Shown: one piece after another, positions 16,076 through 24,660 of the stretch | Position numbering within the stretch: position 1 is the first letter of the stretch | Layout: each line of letters opens with the position of its first letter | DNA from: Sulfurospirillum arsenophilum NBRC 109478 | GTDB lineage: Bacteria; Campylobacterota; Campylobacteria; Campylobacterales; Sulfurospirillaceae | Reading direction: 5' to 3' | DNA: 64,000 bases | Assembly (NCBI RefSeq): GCF_000813345.1 | Contig: NZ_BBQF01000003.1 | Coordinates: 124,001 to 188,000, forward strand | Program-made: the position numbers and the translations under genes | The notes under the pieces: model-generated | The model's database searches: none | Told to the model about the DNA's origin: nothing | Seen by the model: only the letters and a program-made list of their open reading frames with translations

Positions 16076-17368
16076 ATGTTAATACGATACTTTATCATGT
16101 TCTTAATACTAACGATAAGTCTTTTTGCAAGTATCAATTTAAAATTGACTGATGAAGAAAAAGAATGGCTTGCACAACATCCTTCCATTACGATTGGTAT
16201 TGATAAAAATTATGCACCTTTTGAGTTTCAAGACAAAGATGGAGTATTCAAAGGTATTGCAATTGATTATTTAAAAGAGATTGAGCAAATGCTTAATATT
16301 AAATTTAATATTATAACTGCAACAACATGGACGGAAGTTACAGATCTTGCAAAACATAAAACCGTCGATGTTTTATCCTGTGTCGCCAAAACAACTGAAA
16401 GAGCAAAGTATTTAACTTTCACGCAGCCTTATCTTTCGTTTCCGATGGCTATCGTCACCAATAAGTCCATAGGTTATATTGATGGATTAAAAGAACTCAA
16501 TGGCAAAACTGTAGCAGTTGTTGAAGAATATATGGCTAACCAGCTTTTAGAAGAAAATTACAAAGATATTTTTTTAGTCAAAACTCAGAATTTAACGCAA
16601 GGCTTAGAACTTGTTTCTTCGGGTAAAACATTTGCTTACGTCGATAACTTGTCCCAGATACTTTATATACTTCAAAAAGAGAGTTTTCAAAATTTGGCTG
16701 TAGCTGGTATTACGGAGTATAAATTTGATTATGCGATGGGAATACGCAATGATATTCCTATTTTAAGAGATATTTTGCAAAAAAGTATTGTTGCCATTCC
16801 TGTAAATATAAAAGAAAAAATTTATTGTAAATGGTTTCCTCGAGTTTATAAGCAAGTCATCGATTATTCAACGGTTTGGAAAATATTGACATTAACAGGC
16901 ATTGTCTTATTCGTGTTCGCGTATTGGTTGTATAGATTAAAACAAGAGATTAAAGCGAGAATTTCCATAGAAAAAAAATTAATACGAAATCAAGAATGGC
17001 TAAATTGTAGTTTAAATTCAGCCAATATTGGTGCATGGGATTGGAATATTATAAGTGGATATATAACTGGGAATGCAATTTTTACCAATTTGCTGGAGGT
17101 TCCAGAAGGTGAAATACCTTTGAAGATGGAGCGTTTTAAAAAAGAATTTGTACATCCAGAAGATTTGAAAATCTTGTTGCAACACCAAGAAGAGTGTTTC
17201 AGTCATATTGACGGGTTTAATACAATGCAGTTTCGAATCATTTCAAAGTACAATTCAGTCAAGCTGATAGAATCAAACAGCAAAGTGTTTCAGTACGATG
17301 AATACAATAATCCAATTCGAATTATAGGATTTATCAAAGAAATTATAAGAGAAAACAGGCAAACATAA
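16076..17368 (+). CDS. Periplasmic solute-binding/PAS sensor without output domain
   Basis: The 430-residue protein starts with a Sec signal (residues 1-18). A family-3 solute-binding (Venus-flytrap) domain follows at about 30-260 (SITIGIDKNYAPFEF, GIAIDYLKEI, DVLSCVAKTTERAKYLTFTQPY), then a single membrane helix (~277-300), a short coiled linker and a PAS-like domain (~315-425: IGAWDWNIISG, FVHPEDLK). This is the N-terminal architecture of BvgS-type kinases or GGDEF sensors, but the protein stops after the PAS domain. It may pass a ligand signal to the kinase encoded immediately upstream. Truncation of a longer ancestor is possible, though the end is clean and no downstream remnant is visible. 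Confidence 0.82.
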   Translation: MLIRYFIMFLILTISLFASINLKLTDEEKEWLAQHPSITIGIDKNYAPFEFQDKDGVFKGIAIDYLKEIEQMLNIKFNIITATTWTEVTDLAKHKTVDVLSCVAKTTERAKYLTFTQPYLSFPMAIVTNKSIGYIDGLKELNGKTVAVVEEYMANQLLEENYKDIFLVKTQNLTQGLELVSSGKTFAYVDNLSQILYILQKESFQNLAVAGITEYKFDYAMGIRNDIPILRDILQKSIVAIPVNIKEKIYCKWFPRVYKQVIDYSTVWKILTLTGIVLFVFAYWLYRLKQEIKARISIEKKLIRNQEWLNCSLNSANIGAWDWNIISGYITGNAIFTNLLEVPEGEIPLKMERFKKEFVHPEDLKILLQHQEECFSHIDGFNTMQFRIISKYNSVKLIESNSKVFQYDEYNNPIRIIGFIKEIIRENRQT

Positions 17369-17551
17369 ATTAACGACAATGATTTTTTAATTGATTGGAA
17401 ATGCGTGTAAATAATATTGTAATTGGCTGATAAATTTTGAAAATAAATTATAAGAAGAATTGATTATTTAAAACAGAACACCGTACCCTAGATTTTTTAA
17501 CAGTAATAAAATGAAGTTGAGAAGTTTGTTTGAAAGTCCCTATTAAAGGGA
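17369..17551. other. AT-rich right end of the island, no gene seen
   Basis: There is no open frame with coding character. A small hairpin TCCC-TATTAAA-GGGA at 17537-17551 lies directly behind the CCA end of tRNA-Leu and could be the weak 3' terminator of the tRNA operon. Confidence 0.5.
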
Positions 17552-17636
17552 TGGTGCGGATAAAGAGACTCGAACTCCCATGCCTCTCGGCACCAGATCC
17601 TAAGTCTGGCGTGTCTACCAATTTCACCATATCCGC
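17552..17636 (-). tRNA. tRNA-Leu (anticodon UAG)
   Basis: A complete class II tRNA with GCGGATA/TATCCGC acceptor stem, D-arm, anticodon stem CCAGA-CTTAGGA-TCTGG (TAG), a variable arm and an encoded CCA. It is the last gene of the tRNA operon and the integration target of the island, whose other end carries a copy of its 3' part. Confidence 0.96.
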
Positions 17637-17683
17637 ACACAACAGTAGTAAATTTTGCGAAGCTGAAGCTCCGTCTTAAAAGG

Positions 17684-17760
<77 letters not shown>

Positions 17761-17778
17761 ATCTTCTCGGTTTTAAGG

Positions 17779-17855
17779 TGGTGCGCTCGAAAGGAGTCGA
17801 ACCTACAACCTACGGATCCGAAGTCCGTTGCTCTATCCAATTGAGCTACGAGCGC
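17779..17855 (-). tRNA. tRNA-Arg (anticodon UCG)
   Basis: A complete cloverleaf: acceptor GCGCTCG/CGAGCGC, anticodon loop CTTCGGA (TCG), T-loop GTTCGACTC and encoded CCA. Confidence 0.94.
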
Positions 17856-17880
17856 ATAAAAACACTGCTCTTTGGTCTAA

Positions 17881-17957
17881 TGGGGTGAGTGATGGGGATC
17901 GAACCCACGACCCTCAGAACCACAACCTGATGCTCTAACCGACTGAGCTACACCCAC
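17881..17957 (-). tRNA. tRNA-His (anticodon GUG)
   Basis: A complete cloverleaf: acceptor GTGGGTG/CACTCAC, anticodon GTG and encoded CCA. A G at 17958 facing the C discriminator provides the histidine-specific G-1. Confidence 0.95.
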
Positions 17958-17979
17958 CATCATTTTCAAAATTATAACA

Positions 17980-18057
17980 TGGTCGGGGCGAAAGGATTCG
18001 AACCTTCGACCCCCTGGTCCCAAACCAGGTGCGCTGACCAGACTGCGCTACGCCCCG
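17980..18057 (-). tRNA. tRNA-Pro (anticodon UGG)
   Basis: A complete cloverleaf: acceptor CGGGGCG/CGCCCCG, anticodon loop TTTGGGA (TGG) and encoded CCA. It is the first gene of the operon Pro-His-Arg-Arg-Leu. Confidence 0.95.
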
Positions 18058-18088
18058 ACATTTAAAAAAACTTTAGGTTGGTCTTTTT

Positions 18089-18126
18089 AAGGCTGAAATT
18101 CTATCCAAAATCCAGCCTTTTGTCAA
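18089..18126 (-). promoter_or_regulatory. Promoter of the tRNA operon, embedded in a hairpin
   Basis: On the minus strand TTGACA (18126-18121) and TAGAAT (18103-18098) are separated by exactly 17 bp, a near-consensus sigma-70 promoter about 40 bp before tRNA-Pro. AAGGCTG/CAGCCTT (18089-18095 and 18113-18119) fold around the -10 region and may serve as the thiG terminator. Confidence 0.75.
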
Positions 18127-18137
18127 GGAAAAGTTTT

Positions 18138-18929
18138 TTAAGCTTTTGGGTTGAATTCGATAAGTCCTTCTGTTGGCGAACTTGCTGTTGCAAAAGGCTT
18201 CTTCGCAATTCTTCCAGCAAGGTAACTAGCACGTCCCGCAAGGACAGCATATTTCATCGCTTCTGCCATCAAGATAGGGTTTCTAGCTTGTGCAATGGCT
18301 GTATTGGTAAGTACACCATCAGCGCCAATTTCCATCGCAATAGCGGCATCACTAGCACAGCCAATACCTGCGTCGACGATGACAGGAATGTTAACCGCTT
18401 CTTTAATGAAAAGAACATTGTAACGGTTTTGAATGCCAAGACCACTTCCTATTGGTGACGCCAAAGGCATAACAGCAGCACTTCCAGCATTCTCAAGGCG
18501 CTTTGCCATAATAGGATCATCATTGGTGTAAGTCATGATGGTAAAGCCATCTCGTGCTAAAACTTCACATGCTTTGAGTGTTTCCATAACATCGGGATAG
18601 AGAGTTTTTGCGGTATCGCCGATAACTTCGAGTTTGATAAGATCAAGTCCTGTCGCTTCTCGAACCATGCGAAAAAGAGTGATAGCATCTTCGGCGGTTG
18701 TACAGCCTGCAGAGTTTGGAAGGAGTTTAATGTCAGTACCTTTGAAGTAATCCATGAGATTTTCTTCGTTGGAATTGGTAATGTTGACACGACGCACTGC
18801 AACGGTGATAAGCTTAGAACCACTCGCGAGCGTTGCATCTTTAGTCGTTTGAAAGTCTGGGTATTTACCGCTTCCTACGATCAAGCGACTTGCAAATTCA
18901 ATATTGCCTACTTTGAGAATGTCATTCAT
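18138..18929 (-). CDS. thiG: Thiazole synthase
   Basis: The 263-residue TIM-barrel enzyme makes the thiamine thiazole phosphate ring from deoxyxylulose phosphate, a glycine-derived imine and ThiS thiocarboxylate. Landmarks are [10 protein letters not shown], the Schiff-base Lys99 in [20 protein letters not shown] and [12 protein letters not shown]. No other thiamine genes are adjacent. It follows purN by two bases in a run of same-strand genes. I saw no TPP-riboswitch motif upstream. Confidence 0.95.
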   Translation of the reverse strand: MNDILKVGNIEFASRLIVGSGKYPDFQTTKDATLASGSKLITVAVRRVNITNSNEENLMDYFKGTDIKLLPNSAGCTTAEDAITLFRMVREATGLDLIKLEVIGDTAKTLYPDVMETLKACEVLARDGFTIMTYTNDDPIMAKRLENAGSAAVMPLASPIGSGLGIQNRYNVLFIKEAVNIPVIVDAGIGCASDAAIAMEIGADGVLTNTAIAQARNPILMAEAMKYAVLAGRASYLAGRIAKKPFATASSPTEGLIEFNPKA

Positions 18930-18931
18930 TT

Positions 18932-19510
18932 TTAGTTCCTATTGAGTAAATTTTTAACAGTTTCGGGAAGGAGTTCATGTTCAAGTGCGTGAATTTTGGC
19001 TTCAAATGTTTCCAAATTCATACCTTCAACTTTCTCGAAACAGCGTTGTGCGATGATTTCACCGCCATCAAGCTCTTCGCTAACGTAGTGAACGCTGATG
19101 CCTGCGACTTTCATGGGTGAATCAAAGCTCTCTTTTATAGCATTGCCTCCCTTAAAAAGGGGAAGGAGTGAAGGATGTAAATTGATCGCTTTAACCTGTT
19201 TTGTGAAATAAGGGGTGAGAAAACGCATAAATCCAGCAAGCACGGTAAGCTCAGCTCCACTGTGATGGATAGCCTCTACAAGAGCTTCATCAAAGGCTTC
19301 ACGGCTTCCATAGAGCGTATGATCGAGGATGAGAGGCTCTATGCCATAACTTCGTGATTTTTCGATTCCTGCTGCATTGGGACGATTGCAGATGGTGGTT
19401 GCAACTTCAATTTTACAGTGTTCAAATACTTTGTTGTGAAGAGCCGCAAGCAGTTTTTCTAAATTACTGCCCTCCCCACTAAATAAAATAGCAATTTTTT
19501 TTATAACCAT
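18932..19510 (-). CDS. purN: Phosphoribosylglycinamide formyltransferase
   Basis: The 192-residue enzyme transfers formyl from 10-formyl-THF to GAR in purine synthesis. Landmarks are [11 protein letters not shown] at the N-terminus, the [17 protein letters not shown] active-site loop with Asn and His, and the catalytic Asp in [10 protein letters not shown]. Its start overlaps the nnrD stop by 10 bases, indicating translational coupling. Confidence 0.94.
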   Translation of the reverse strand: MVIKKIAILFSGEGSNLEKLLAALHNKVFEHCKIEVATTICNRPNAAGIEKSRSYGIEPLILDHTLYGSREAFDEALVEAIHHSGAELTVLAGFMRFLTPYFTKQVKAINLHPSLLPLFKGGNAIKESFDSPMKVAGISVHYVSEELDGGEIIAQRCFEKVEGMNLETFEAKIHALEHELLPETVKNLLNRN

Positions 19511-20898
19511 TTAAGACCTTTACAAATATCAATCGGGGTAAGCGCAAAATTATTACATGTAAACTTTTGCGAGACAAGTGCATGCGCTAATGAGGCATGA
19601 ATTGCCGCGTCTTTTGGGGTATATCCTTGGGCTAGAAGTGCTCCTATCATACCAGACATGACATCGCCACTGCCACCTTTTGCAAGGGAAGGCATGCCAT
19701 AGGTGTTGATGAAAAGCTCGCCATTATGTGCGATGATGGTGTTCGCACCTTTGAGAACGAGTACGACATGGGGGAACGCGAGGCTAAAGCGTTTAGCGTG
19801 TTTGAAGCGGTTTTGCTGAATCATTTCGACGCTGATTTTTTCTTTACATATAAGCTCTAAAATCGCGCTAAATTCTTTGGGATGCGGGGTTAAAACCACA
19901 GGTTTTTTGGATGCAATAATCTGCGTGATAAGCGGATGATGCGACAATGATGCGTCAATAACCAGTGGCAGTGTGTTGGCGAGCAAAAGTGTTTTAAGTG
20001 CCACTTCATCAAATGGCATTTCAAGTCCCATACCTGCTACGATCACATTGGCATTTTTTGGCAGTGTTTCGCTGCTCATCAGATAAATGGGCAATTTTTT
20101 AGGTTTCTCGCCAAGAAGTGTGACAAGTCCTGCACCAAAGTGAAATGCTCCCATGCCCGCAAGGCGTGCCGCACCCTCTTTGGAACCTTGCACAATGGCA
20201 ACATGCCCAAAAGTGCCTTTATTGGTGTTTTTCTTCATGCGAATGGGTAGTTTGAGATCGCTTTTGCGAAGTAGAAATGTTGTGCTAGGTATTTCATACT
20301 GATTTCGTGCTATGCCTAGATTTGCGATTTTAATTTTTCCAACAGCATCTTTAACGTTGTCATTGAGCAAACCCAGCTTTAAAGCCCCCATTGTAATGGT
20401 TTCATGGGCTTGGAAAACAACGGAATTGAGCGTTAAATCGCTGAGAATGCCACTGGGGATATCACAGGCTATTTTGTAGCCTTGTTTCGCATTGAGCGTT
20501 TCAAGCAGTTTACATGTAAACGCATCCAAAGGACGGTTAAGTCCTGCACCAAAGAGTGCATCGATGTAAATATCGGCATCGATGAGTTCATTTACTATGA
20601 CAACACCCACTTTTTTGGCACGCGCTAATTGTAGTTTTGCAAGCTCTGATTTAAGCTCATATGGCAGATAGACACTCACATTGTAAGCACCATGCAGTAT
20701 GCGTGCCGCGACAATGCCATCTGCTCCATTGTTTCCCATGCCACAGACGAAGAGAGCACTCTTTTTACATGTAAGCTTTTTTTTCACAGAGCGAGCCAGT
20801 GCAAGGCCTGCATGTTCCATTAAAATTTCAGGGGTTAAATCAAAATTTGCATAACAACGCTCATCCAAACTGCTTGTTTCTTCATAGACATACTGCAT
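19501..20898 (-). CDS. nnrD: Bifunctional NAD(P)H-hydrate epimerase/dehydratase
   Basis: The 465-residue protein repairs hydrated NAD(P)H. Residues 1-210 are the epimerase (YjeF N-terminal) domain with FVCGMGNNGADG. Residues ~220-465 are the dehydratase (ribokinase-like) domain with TPHPKEFSAIL and AKGGSGDVMSGMIGALL. The gene lies between comM and purN in a tight run. Three TTACATGTAA palindromes fall inside it (19553, 20510, 20765), the densest coding cluster in the window. Confidence 0.94.
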   Translation of the reverse strand: MQYVYEETSSLDERCYANFDLTPEILMEHAGLALARSVKKKLTCKKSALFVCGMGNNGADGIVAARILHGAYNVSVYLPYELKSELAKLQLARAKKVGVVIVNELIDADIYIDALFGAGLNRPLDAFTCKLLETLNAKQGYKIACDIPSGILSDLTLNSVVFQAHETITMGALKLGLLNDNVKDAVGKIKIANLGIARNQYEIPSTTFLLRKSDLKLPIRMKKNTNKGTFGHVAIVQGSKEGAARLAGMGAFHFGAGLVTLLGEKPKKLPIYLMSSETLPKNANVIVAGMGLEMPFDEVALKTLLLANTLPLVIDASLSHHPLITQIIASKKPVVLTPHPKEFSAILELICKEKISVEMIQQNRFKHAKRFSLAFPHVVLVLKGANTIIAHNGELFINTYGMPSLAKGGSGDVMSGMIGALLAQGYTPKDAAIHASLAHALVSQKFTCNNFALTPIDICKGLKWL

Positions 20899-20907
20899 TG
20901 GTTTCTC

Positions 20908-22443
20908 CTAACGCTTACGGAAGCTTAGAGCTTCAAGAAGGTGTTCTTGCGCTATCTGCTCACTTTGTGCCAGATCGGCTATGGAGCGCGCGATGCGAAG
21001 CACTTTGTGGATGCTTCTTTGACTTAGTCCCAAACGATTGCGTGCCATCTCTAAACTTTCTTCAGCGCGCGTGTCCAGTGTGCAAAAACGCATCGTGTTA
21101 TGCTCATCCAGCTTGCCATTGAGCTCGCCTTGACCGCGCTTTTTTTGCATGATAAATGCTTTTAGTACCTGCTCAAACATCTCCTGCGAGCTTAGACCTG
21201 ATTCTTTTGAACTCTCTTCGTTCATCTGAATGTAAAGATCGATTCTGTCCATAATAGGCTCGGAGATATGGTTTTTATAGCGATTGATCTCCACTTCGCT
21301 ACAACGGCACTCATGCGTTTGGCTAAAAAGATTACCACAAGGGCAAGGATTTTGTGCGGCGGCGAAAAGAAATTTGGTCGCGTAGCTTATTTTGGTATTG
21401 ACTCGTGAGATGAGCACTCGATGATCTTCAAGTGGTTCTCGCAGGCTCTCTAAAACGGTTTTGGAAAAGTTGGGAAATTCGTCAAAAAACAGAACCCCGT
21501 TGTGGGCGAGTGCGATTTCGCCTGCACGGCTTTGTGAACTGCCTCCACCAAATATAGACGGACGAGAAGAAGTATGATGGGGCGAGCGAAAAGGTCTGAG
21601 AGGGTTTAGTTCAACATCTTCTTCTTGCAACGATTGGTAAGCGTTAGATTCAAGTATCTCTTCGATGCTTTGAGGTGGTAAAATGTAGCGAAGGCGCTTG
21701 ATGCTCATGCTTTTGCCACACCCTGGACTTCCTTCCATCAGAAGGTTGTGCATGCCAGCAGCGGCGATGAGCATGGCGCGTTTGGCTCTGTGTTGTCCTA
21801 AAACATCGTTAAAATCAAGTGGAAATTGAGTGCTGTAAAAATAATGTTTGCCATCAATTTCCAAAGTGTTTTCACAAAAACTTTGCTCACGTGGAGGCAT
21901 TGCTACATTAAAGCGTTTCTCTTTAAAAAAAAGCAGTGCGTCACTCAGAGTTTCAACGCCATAGACTTCAATATTGGGGATTTGCTGTACTTTAGAGAGA
22001 AGCTCACTGGGTACTAAAACACGAAGATTTTGAGCGTGAGCCACTAATGAAAGAATGATGGGAAAAATAGTGTTGGTTTTCTTGACTTTGCCATCAAGCC
22101 CCAGCTCGCCGAAGATGAAAAAATCGTTACATGTAAAGCGCTCTTTTTGAATGGCAATGAGTAAAGCAATGACCAAATCAAAGTGGCTACCCTCTTTTTT
22201 AAGATCGGAGGGGGAGAGATTAATTGTGATTTTTTGAGCAGGAAACTGGAAGTTGATGCTTGATAGGGCAGATTTTATACGCTCACGCGATTCTTGGATG
22301 GATTGGTCCGCCATACCTACGATGCTAAAGCCTGGTAAGGCTCGAACAAGTGTGGACTCTACATCGACCTCATAGGCTTTGTTACCGTAAAGTGTAGCGC
22401 ATTTAGCGTGTTTGACCTTGGATAGAGCAATCGCTTCTTCCAT
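20908..22443 (-). CDS. comM: YifB/ComM-family Mg-chelatase-like AAA+ ATPase
   Basis: The 511-residue protein has an N-terminal Lon-protease-like domain (LPGFSIVGMADQSIQESRER), a central AAA+ module with Walker A EGSPGCGKSMS and Walker B GVLFFDEFPNFS, and a C-terminal helical domain (ARNRLGLSQRSIHKVLRIAR). In naturally competent bacteria ComM promotes branch migration during transformation. A cysteine cluster CPCGNLF...CRC lies after the AAA core. It is 2 bp from def and 9 bp from nnrD. Confidence 0.92.
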   Translation of the reverse strand: MEEAIALSKVKHAKCATLYGNKAYEVDVESTLVRALPGFSIVGMADQSIQESRERIKSALSSINFQFPAQKITINLSPSDLKKEGSHFDLVIALLIAIQKERFTCNDFFIFGELGLDGKVKKTNTIFPIILSLVAHAQNLRVLVPSELLSKVQQIPNIEVYGVETLSDALLFFKEKRFNVAMPPREQSFCENTLEIDGKHYFYSTQFPLDFNDVLGQHRAKRAMLIAAAGMHNLLMEGSPGCGKSMSIKRLRYILPPQSIEEILESNAYQSLQEEDVELNPLRPFRSPHHTSSRPSIFGGGSSQSRAGEIALAHNGVLFFDEFPNFSKTVLESLREPLEDHRVLISRVNTKISYATKFLFAAAQNPCPCGNLFSQTHECRCSEVEINRYKNHISEPIMDRIDLYIQMNEESSKESGLSSQEMFEQVLKAFIMQKKRGQGELNGKLDEHNTMRFCTLDTRAEESLEMARNRLGLSQRSIHKVLRIARSIADLAQSEQIAQEHLLEALSFRKR

Positions 22444-22445
22444 GG

Positions 22446-22961
22446 TTATTTACCTGCTTTTTGCTTTTTTTTCCACTCTTTTTCAAATTTTTTACGTTTT
22501 AGATAAGAGAGTTTTTCGATAAAAAGACGACCCTTAAGGTGATCCATCTCGTGTTGTACGGCAATTGCCATAAGATCCGTAAACTCTTCTTCGTGTCTGT
22601 TTCCATCTCTATCGTAGTAAGAGATTTTGATATGTGCGGCACGCTCTACTTCATCATAATACCCAGGAACACTCAAGCATCCCTCTTGATAGATGGTCAA
22701 ACCATCTTTTTCAAGGATGACAGGGTTGATGATTTCATAGAGATTTTCGATCAGTTGTGAGCCTTCATCATCGACAAGGTTGATGACCACTACATTTAAA
22801 GGCACTCCAATTTGAACAGCAGCAAGTCCAATTCCTTCTCTACAAACCATAGTATCGTACATGTCTTGCAACAGTGTGTGCAGATGTGCATCGAAATGCA
22901 TAACATCTTTTGACGTTTCGCGTAGAAGCTTATTGGGGTAAACTAATACCTCTCTATTCAT
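22446..22961 (-). CDS. def: Peptide deformylase
   Basis: The 171-residue metalloenzyme removes the N-formyl group from nascent proteins. All three motifs are present: GIGLAAVQIG, EGCLSVPG and QHEMDHLKG with the metal ligands. The start ATG at 22961 overlaps the TGA of the preceding gene as ATGA, with GAGGAG just before it. A longer frame to 22991 is unlikely. The order tig-clpP-GGDEF-like-def suggests one transcript for nascent-chain handling. Confidence 0.95.
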   Translation of the reverse strand: MNREVLVYPNKLLRETSKDVMHFDAHLHTLLQDMYDTMVCREGIGLAAVQIGVPLNVVVINLVDDEGSQLIENLYEIINPVILEKDGLTIYQEGCLSVPGYYDEVERAAHIKISYYDRDGNRHEEEFTDLMAIAVQHEMDHLKGRLFIEKLSYLKRKKFEKEWKKKQKAGK

Positions 22962-24049
22962 AGCTCCTCGCTTGGGAGGGAAGGCGTACAAACAATATAC
23001 GGAACATGTTTTTTGCCAGTATGCGGCAATTCTTCAAGGGTTGCCGCAATAAATTCTTCGGCGTTATGGTCAGGATCAAGTGCTACAATGCTCAGCTCAA
23101 TATCGGTTTCAACTTCACCTGTTCCAACAAAAAAGCTGGTTTGGTACACAAGTTCACTGATACGATCACACGCTTTTTTAGCGCCAACAATATCGGTATG
23201 TTTTAGGATCATCGCAAAAATACCATCACCAAAATGAGCAACAACATCGCTTCTACGAGATGTTTTTAAAAGGAGCTTGGCAATGTTGCGAACAACAATA
23301 TCTTTATCTTTTTTATTAACAATCTTTTCTAGCGTATCTTCTTTAACGCGCGCTAAAACCAAAGAACTTGGATGCGCATAGTTTTTAATGAGTTTGATCT
23401 CATCTTGGAGGGATTTAAGCAAGTATCTACGATTGTAAACGCCATACTTGACATCAAAAATGGATTGGTTATCGACCTCTTGTAAAATAATTGTCGTTTT
23501 TTGGTAATAATCTTTTAAAAGATCAATCTGTTTGGTGGTTAAGCCAAACATTTTATTGAGATCTTCACTTAGGGAAGAGATAATATTTTGAATCGATAGT
23601 GGATTAGAATTTGCCTCTAATTGAGTCGAGCGTTTTTTAACAATCTCTTGCATGACATTCAGGTTGCGGTAAACCGTAGAGACGACTTGCATGATGTTTT
23701 TAATCTGTGCAAAACCCTCTTTGACTTCACGTTCAATGCGTGCATGATTTTCATCATTATTTGTATTTTCAAGCTCTAAAAAGTCGTTGATACGTTTTTT
23801 AAAAGCAGTCGGTTTACTCTCTAAAAGTTTGTCAAAATAGATCTGAAAATTGGTGGGTGTGGGAGGGATATTCTCATCTCCCAACACCTTGAGCACCAAA
23901 GCGGCAAATTTTTCAAGCTCAGCATTAGAAGCTTGGGTTACAATAGGCTCTTTTGAAGGCGTTGGTGGCGGGGCTTGCTCGATCATATCATCTTTGGTAT
24001 CAATATTGTAAACACCCGTTGACCCTTTGTCTTTATTGAAACGAACCAT
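22958..24049 (-). CDS. Degenerate GGDEF-domain protein in the clpP-def operon
   Basis: The 363-residue cytoplasmic protein has a Pro-rich N-terminus, a helical region (~40-190) and a C-terminal GGDEF-like fold (~195-350). The expected GG[D/E]EF signature reads GDGIF (HFGDGIFAM), so the catalytic acidic residue is lost and diguanylate cyclase activity is unlikely. The preceding YNRRYL is retained. It may bind nucleotide or protein as a sensor. It lies 20 bp after clpP and overlaps def. Confidence 0.8.
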   Translation of the reverse strand: MVRFNKDKGSTGVYNIDTKDDMIEQAPPPTPSKEPIVTQASNAELEKFAALVLKVLGDENIPPTPTNFQIYFDKLLESKPTAFKKRINDFLELENTNNDENHARIEREVKEGFAQIKNIMQVVSTVYRNLNVMQEIVKKRSTQLEANSNPLSIQNIISSLSEDLNKMFGLTTKQIDLLKDYYQKTTIILQEVDNQSIFDVKYGVYNRRYLLKSLQDEIKLIKNYAHPSSLVLARVKEDTLEKIVNKKDKDIVVRNIAKLLLKTSRRSDVVAHFGDGIFAMILKHTDIVGAKKACDRISELVYQTSFFVGTGEVETDIELSIVALDPDHNAEEFIAATLEELPHTGKKHVPYIVCTPSLPSEEL

Positions 24050-24069
24050 TGTTTGCCTTCTTTGCTATA

Positions 24070-24660
24070 TTATTTAAAACTTTTATCTAATACTTTATCA
24101 ATCAAGCCATATTCACATGACTCTTCTGCACTCATGAAAAAATCTCTCTCAGTATCTTTAATGATTTTTGGAAGTTTCTGTGAACAGTTTTTTGCCAAAA
24201 TTTCATTGAGTACTTGTTTCATGCGTAAAATTTCTTTAGCTTGAATTTCAATATCCGTTGCTTGACCTTGTGCGCCACCTAGTGGTTGGTGAATCATAAT
24301 GCGCGCATTAGGAAGCGCATAACGTTTACCTTTAGCGCCAGAGCTAAGCAAAAATGCTCCCATTGATGCCGCTTGACCAATACAAATGGTGCTAATATCG
24401 GGTCTAACATAGTTCATCGTATCGTAGATACTAAAACCACTGGTAATAACGCCACCAGGAGAGTTGATGTAAAGATAGATGTCTTTTTCAGGATCTTCCG
24501 CTTCAAGAAACAGTAGCTGTGCTACGATAGAAGAAGCAACAACATCATTAATCTCACCACTGAGCATAATGATACGATCTTTTAAAAGGCGAGAGTAGAT
24601 ATCGTAACTTCTCTCACCGCGACCCGTTTTTTCGATAACGACAGGAACGTAGTAGCTCAT
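24070..24660 (-). CDS. clpP: ATP-dependent Clp protease proteolytic subunit
   Basis: The 196-residue serine peptidase forms the two-ring proteolytic chamber. The catalytic triad is visible as Ser99 ([10 protein letters not shown]), His124 (IMIHQPLGG) and Asp173 (ERDFFMS). Its ATG overlaps the trigger factor stop (TAATG), so it is translationally coupled to tig, an arrangement shared with Campylobacter. Its partner ATPase is not in the window. Confidence 0.97.
   Translation of the reverse strand: MSYYVPVVIEKTGRGERSYDIYSRLLKDRIIMLSGEINDVVASSIVAQLLFLEAEDPEKDIYLYINSPGGVITSGFSIYDTMNYVRPDISTICIGQAASMGAFLLSSGAKGKRYALPNARIMIHQPLGGAQGQATDIEIQAKEILRMKQVLNEILAKNCSQKLPKIIKDTERDFFMSAEESCEYGLIDKVLDKSFK

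Larger units (their letters stand above)
7727..17636. mobile_element. Genomic island integrated at tRNA-Leu(UAG)
   Basis: The ~9.8-kb segment between the displaced tRNA-Leu 3' fragment (7727-7783) and the intact tRNA-Leu (17552-17636) is bounded by direct repeats as in integrase-mediated insertion. Its genes are visibly more AT-rich than the flanks (TTA, AAA and ATT codons dominate). None of the 26 TTACATGTAA cores falls within it. No integrase gene or recognisable integrase fragment remains, so the island appears immobilised. Cargo, in order: small membrane protein, DsbI, Mo/W oxidoreductase with two partner subunits, TorD-like chaperone, response regulator, histidine kinase, binding-protein/PAS sensor. 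Confidence 0.82.

Noticed and set aside
8120-17368. A reductive dehalogenase gene region, as known from Sulfurospirillum
   Set aside because: There is no corrinoid reductive dehalogenase sequence and no B-type anchor. The enzyme is a molybdopterin protein.
20899-20907. TPP riboswitch upstream of the thiG-containing gene run
   Set aside because: No CTGAGA-type core was seen, and thiG is the last gene of a run of unrelated genes.
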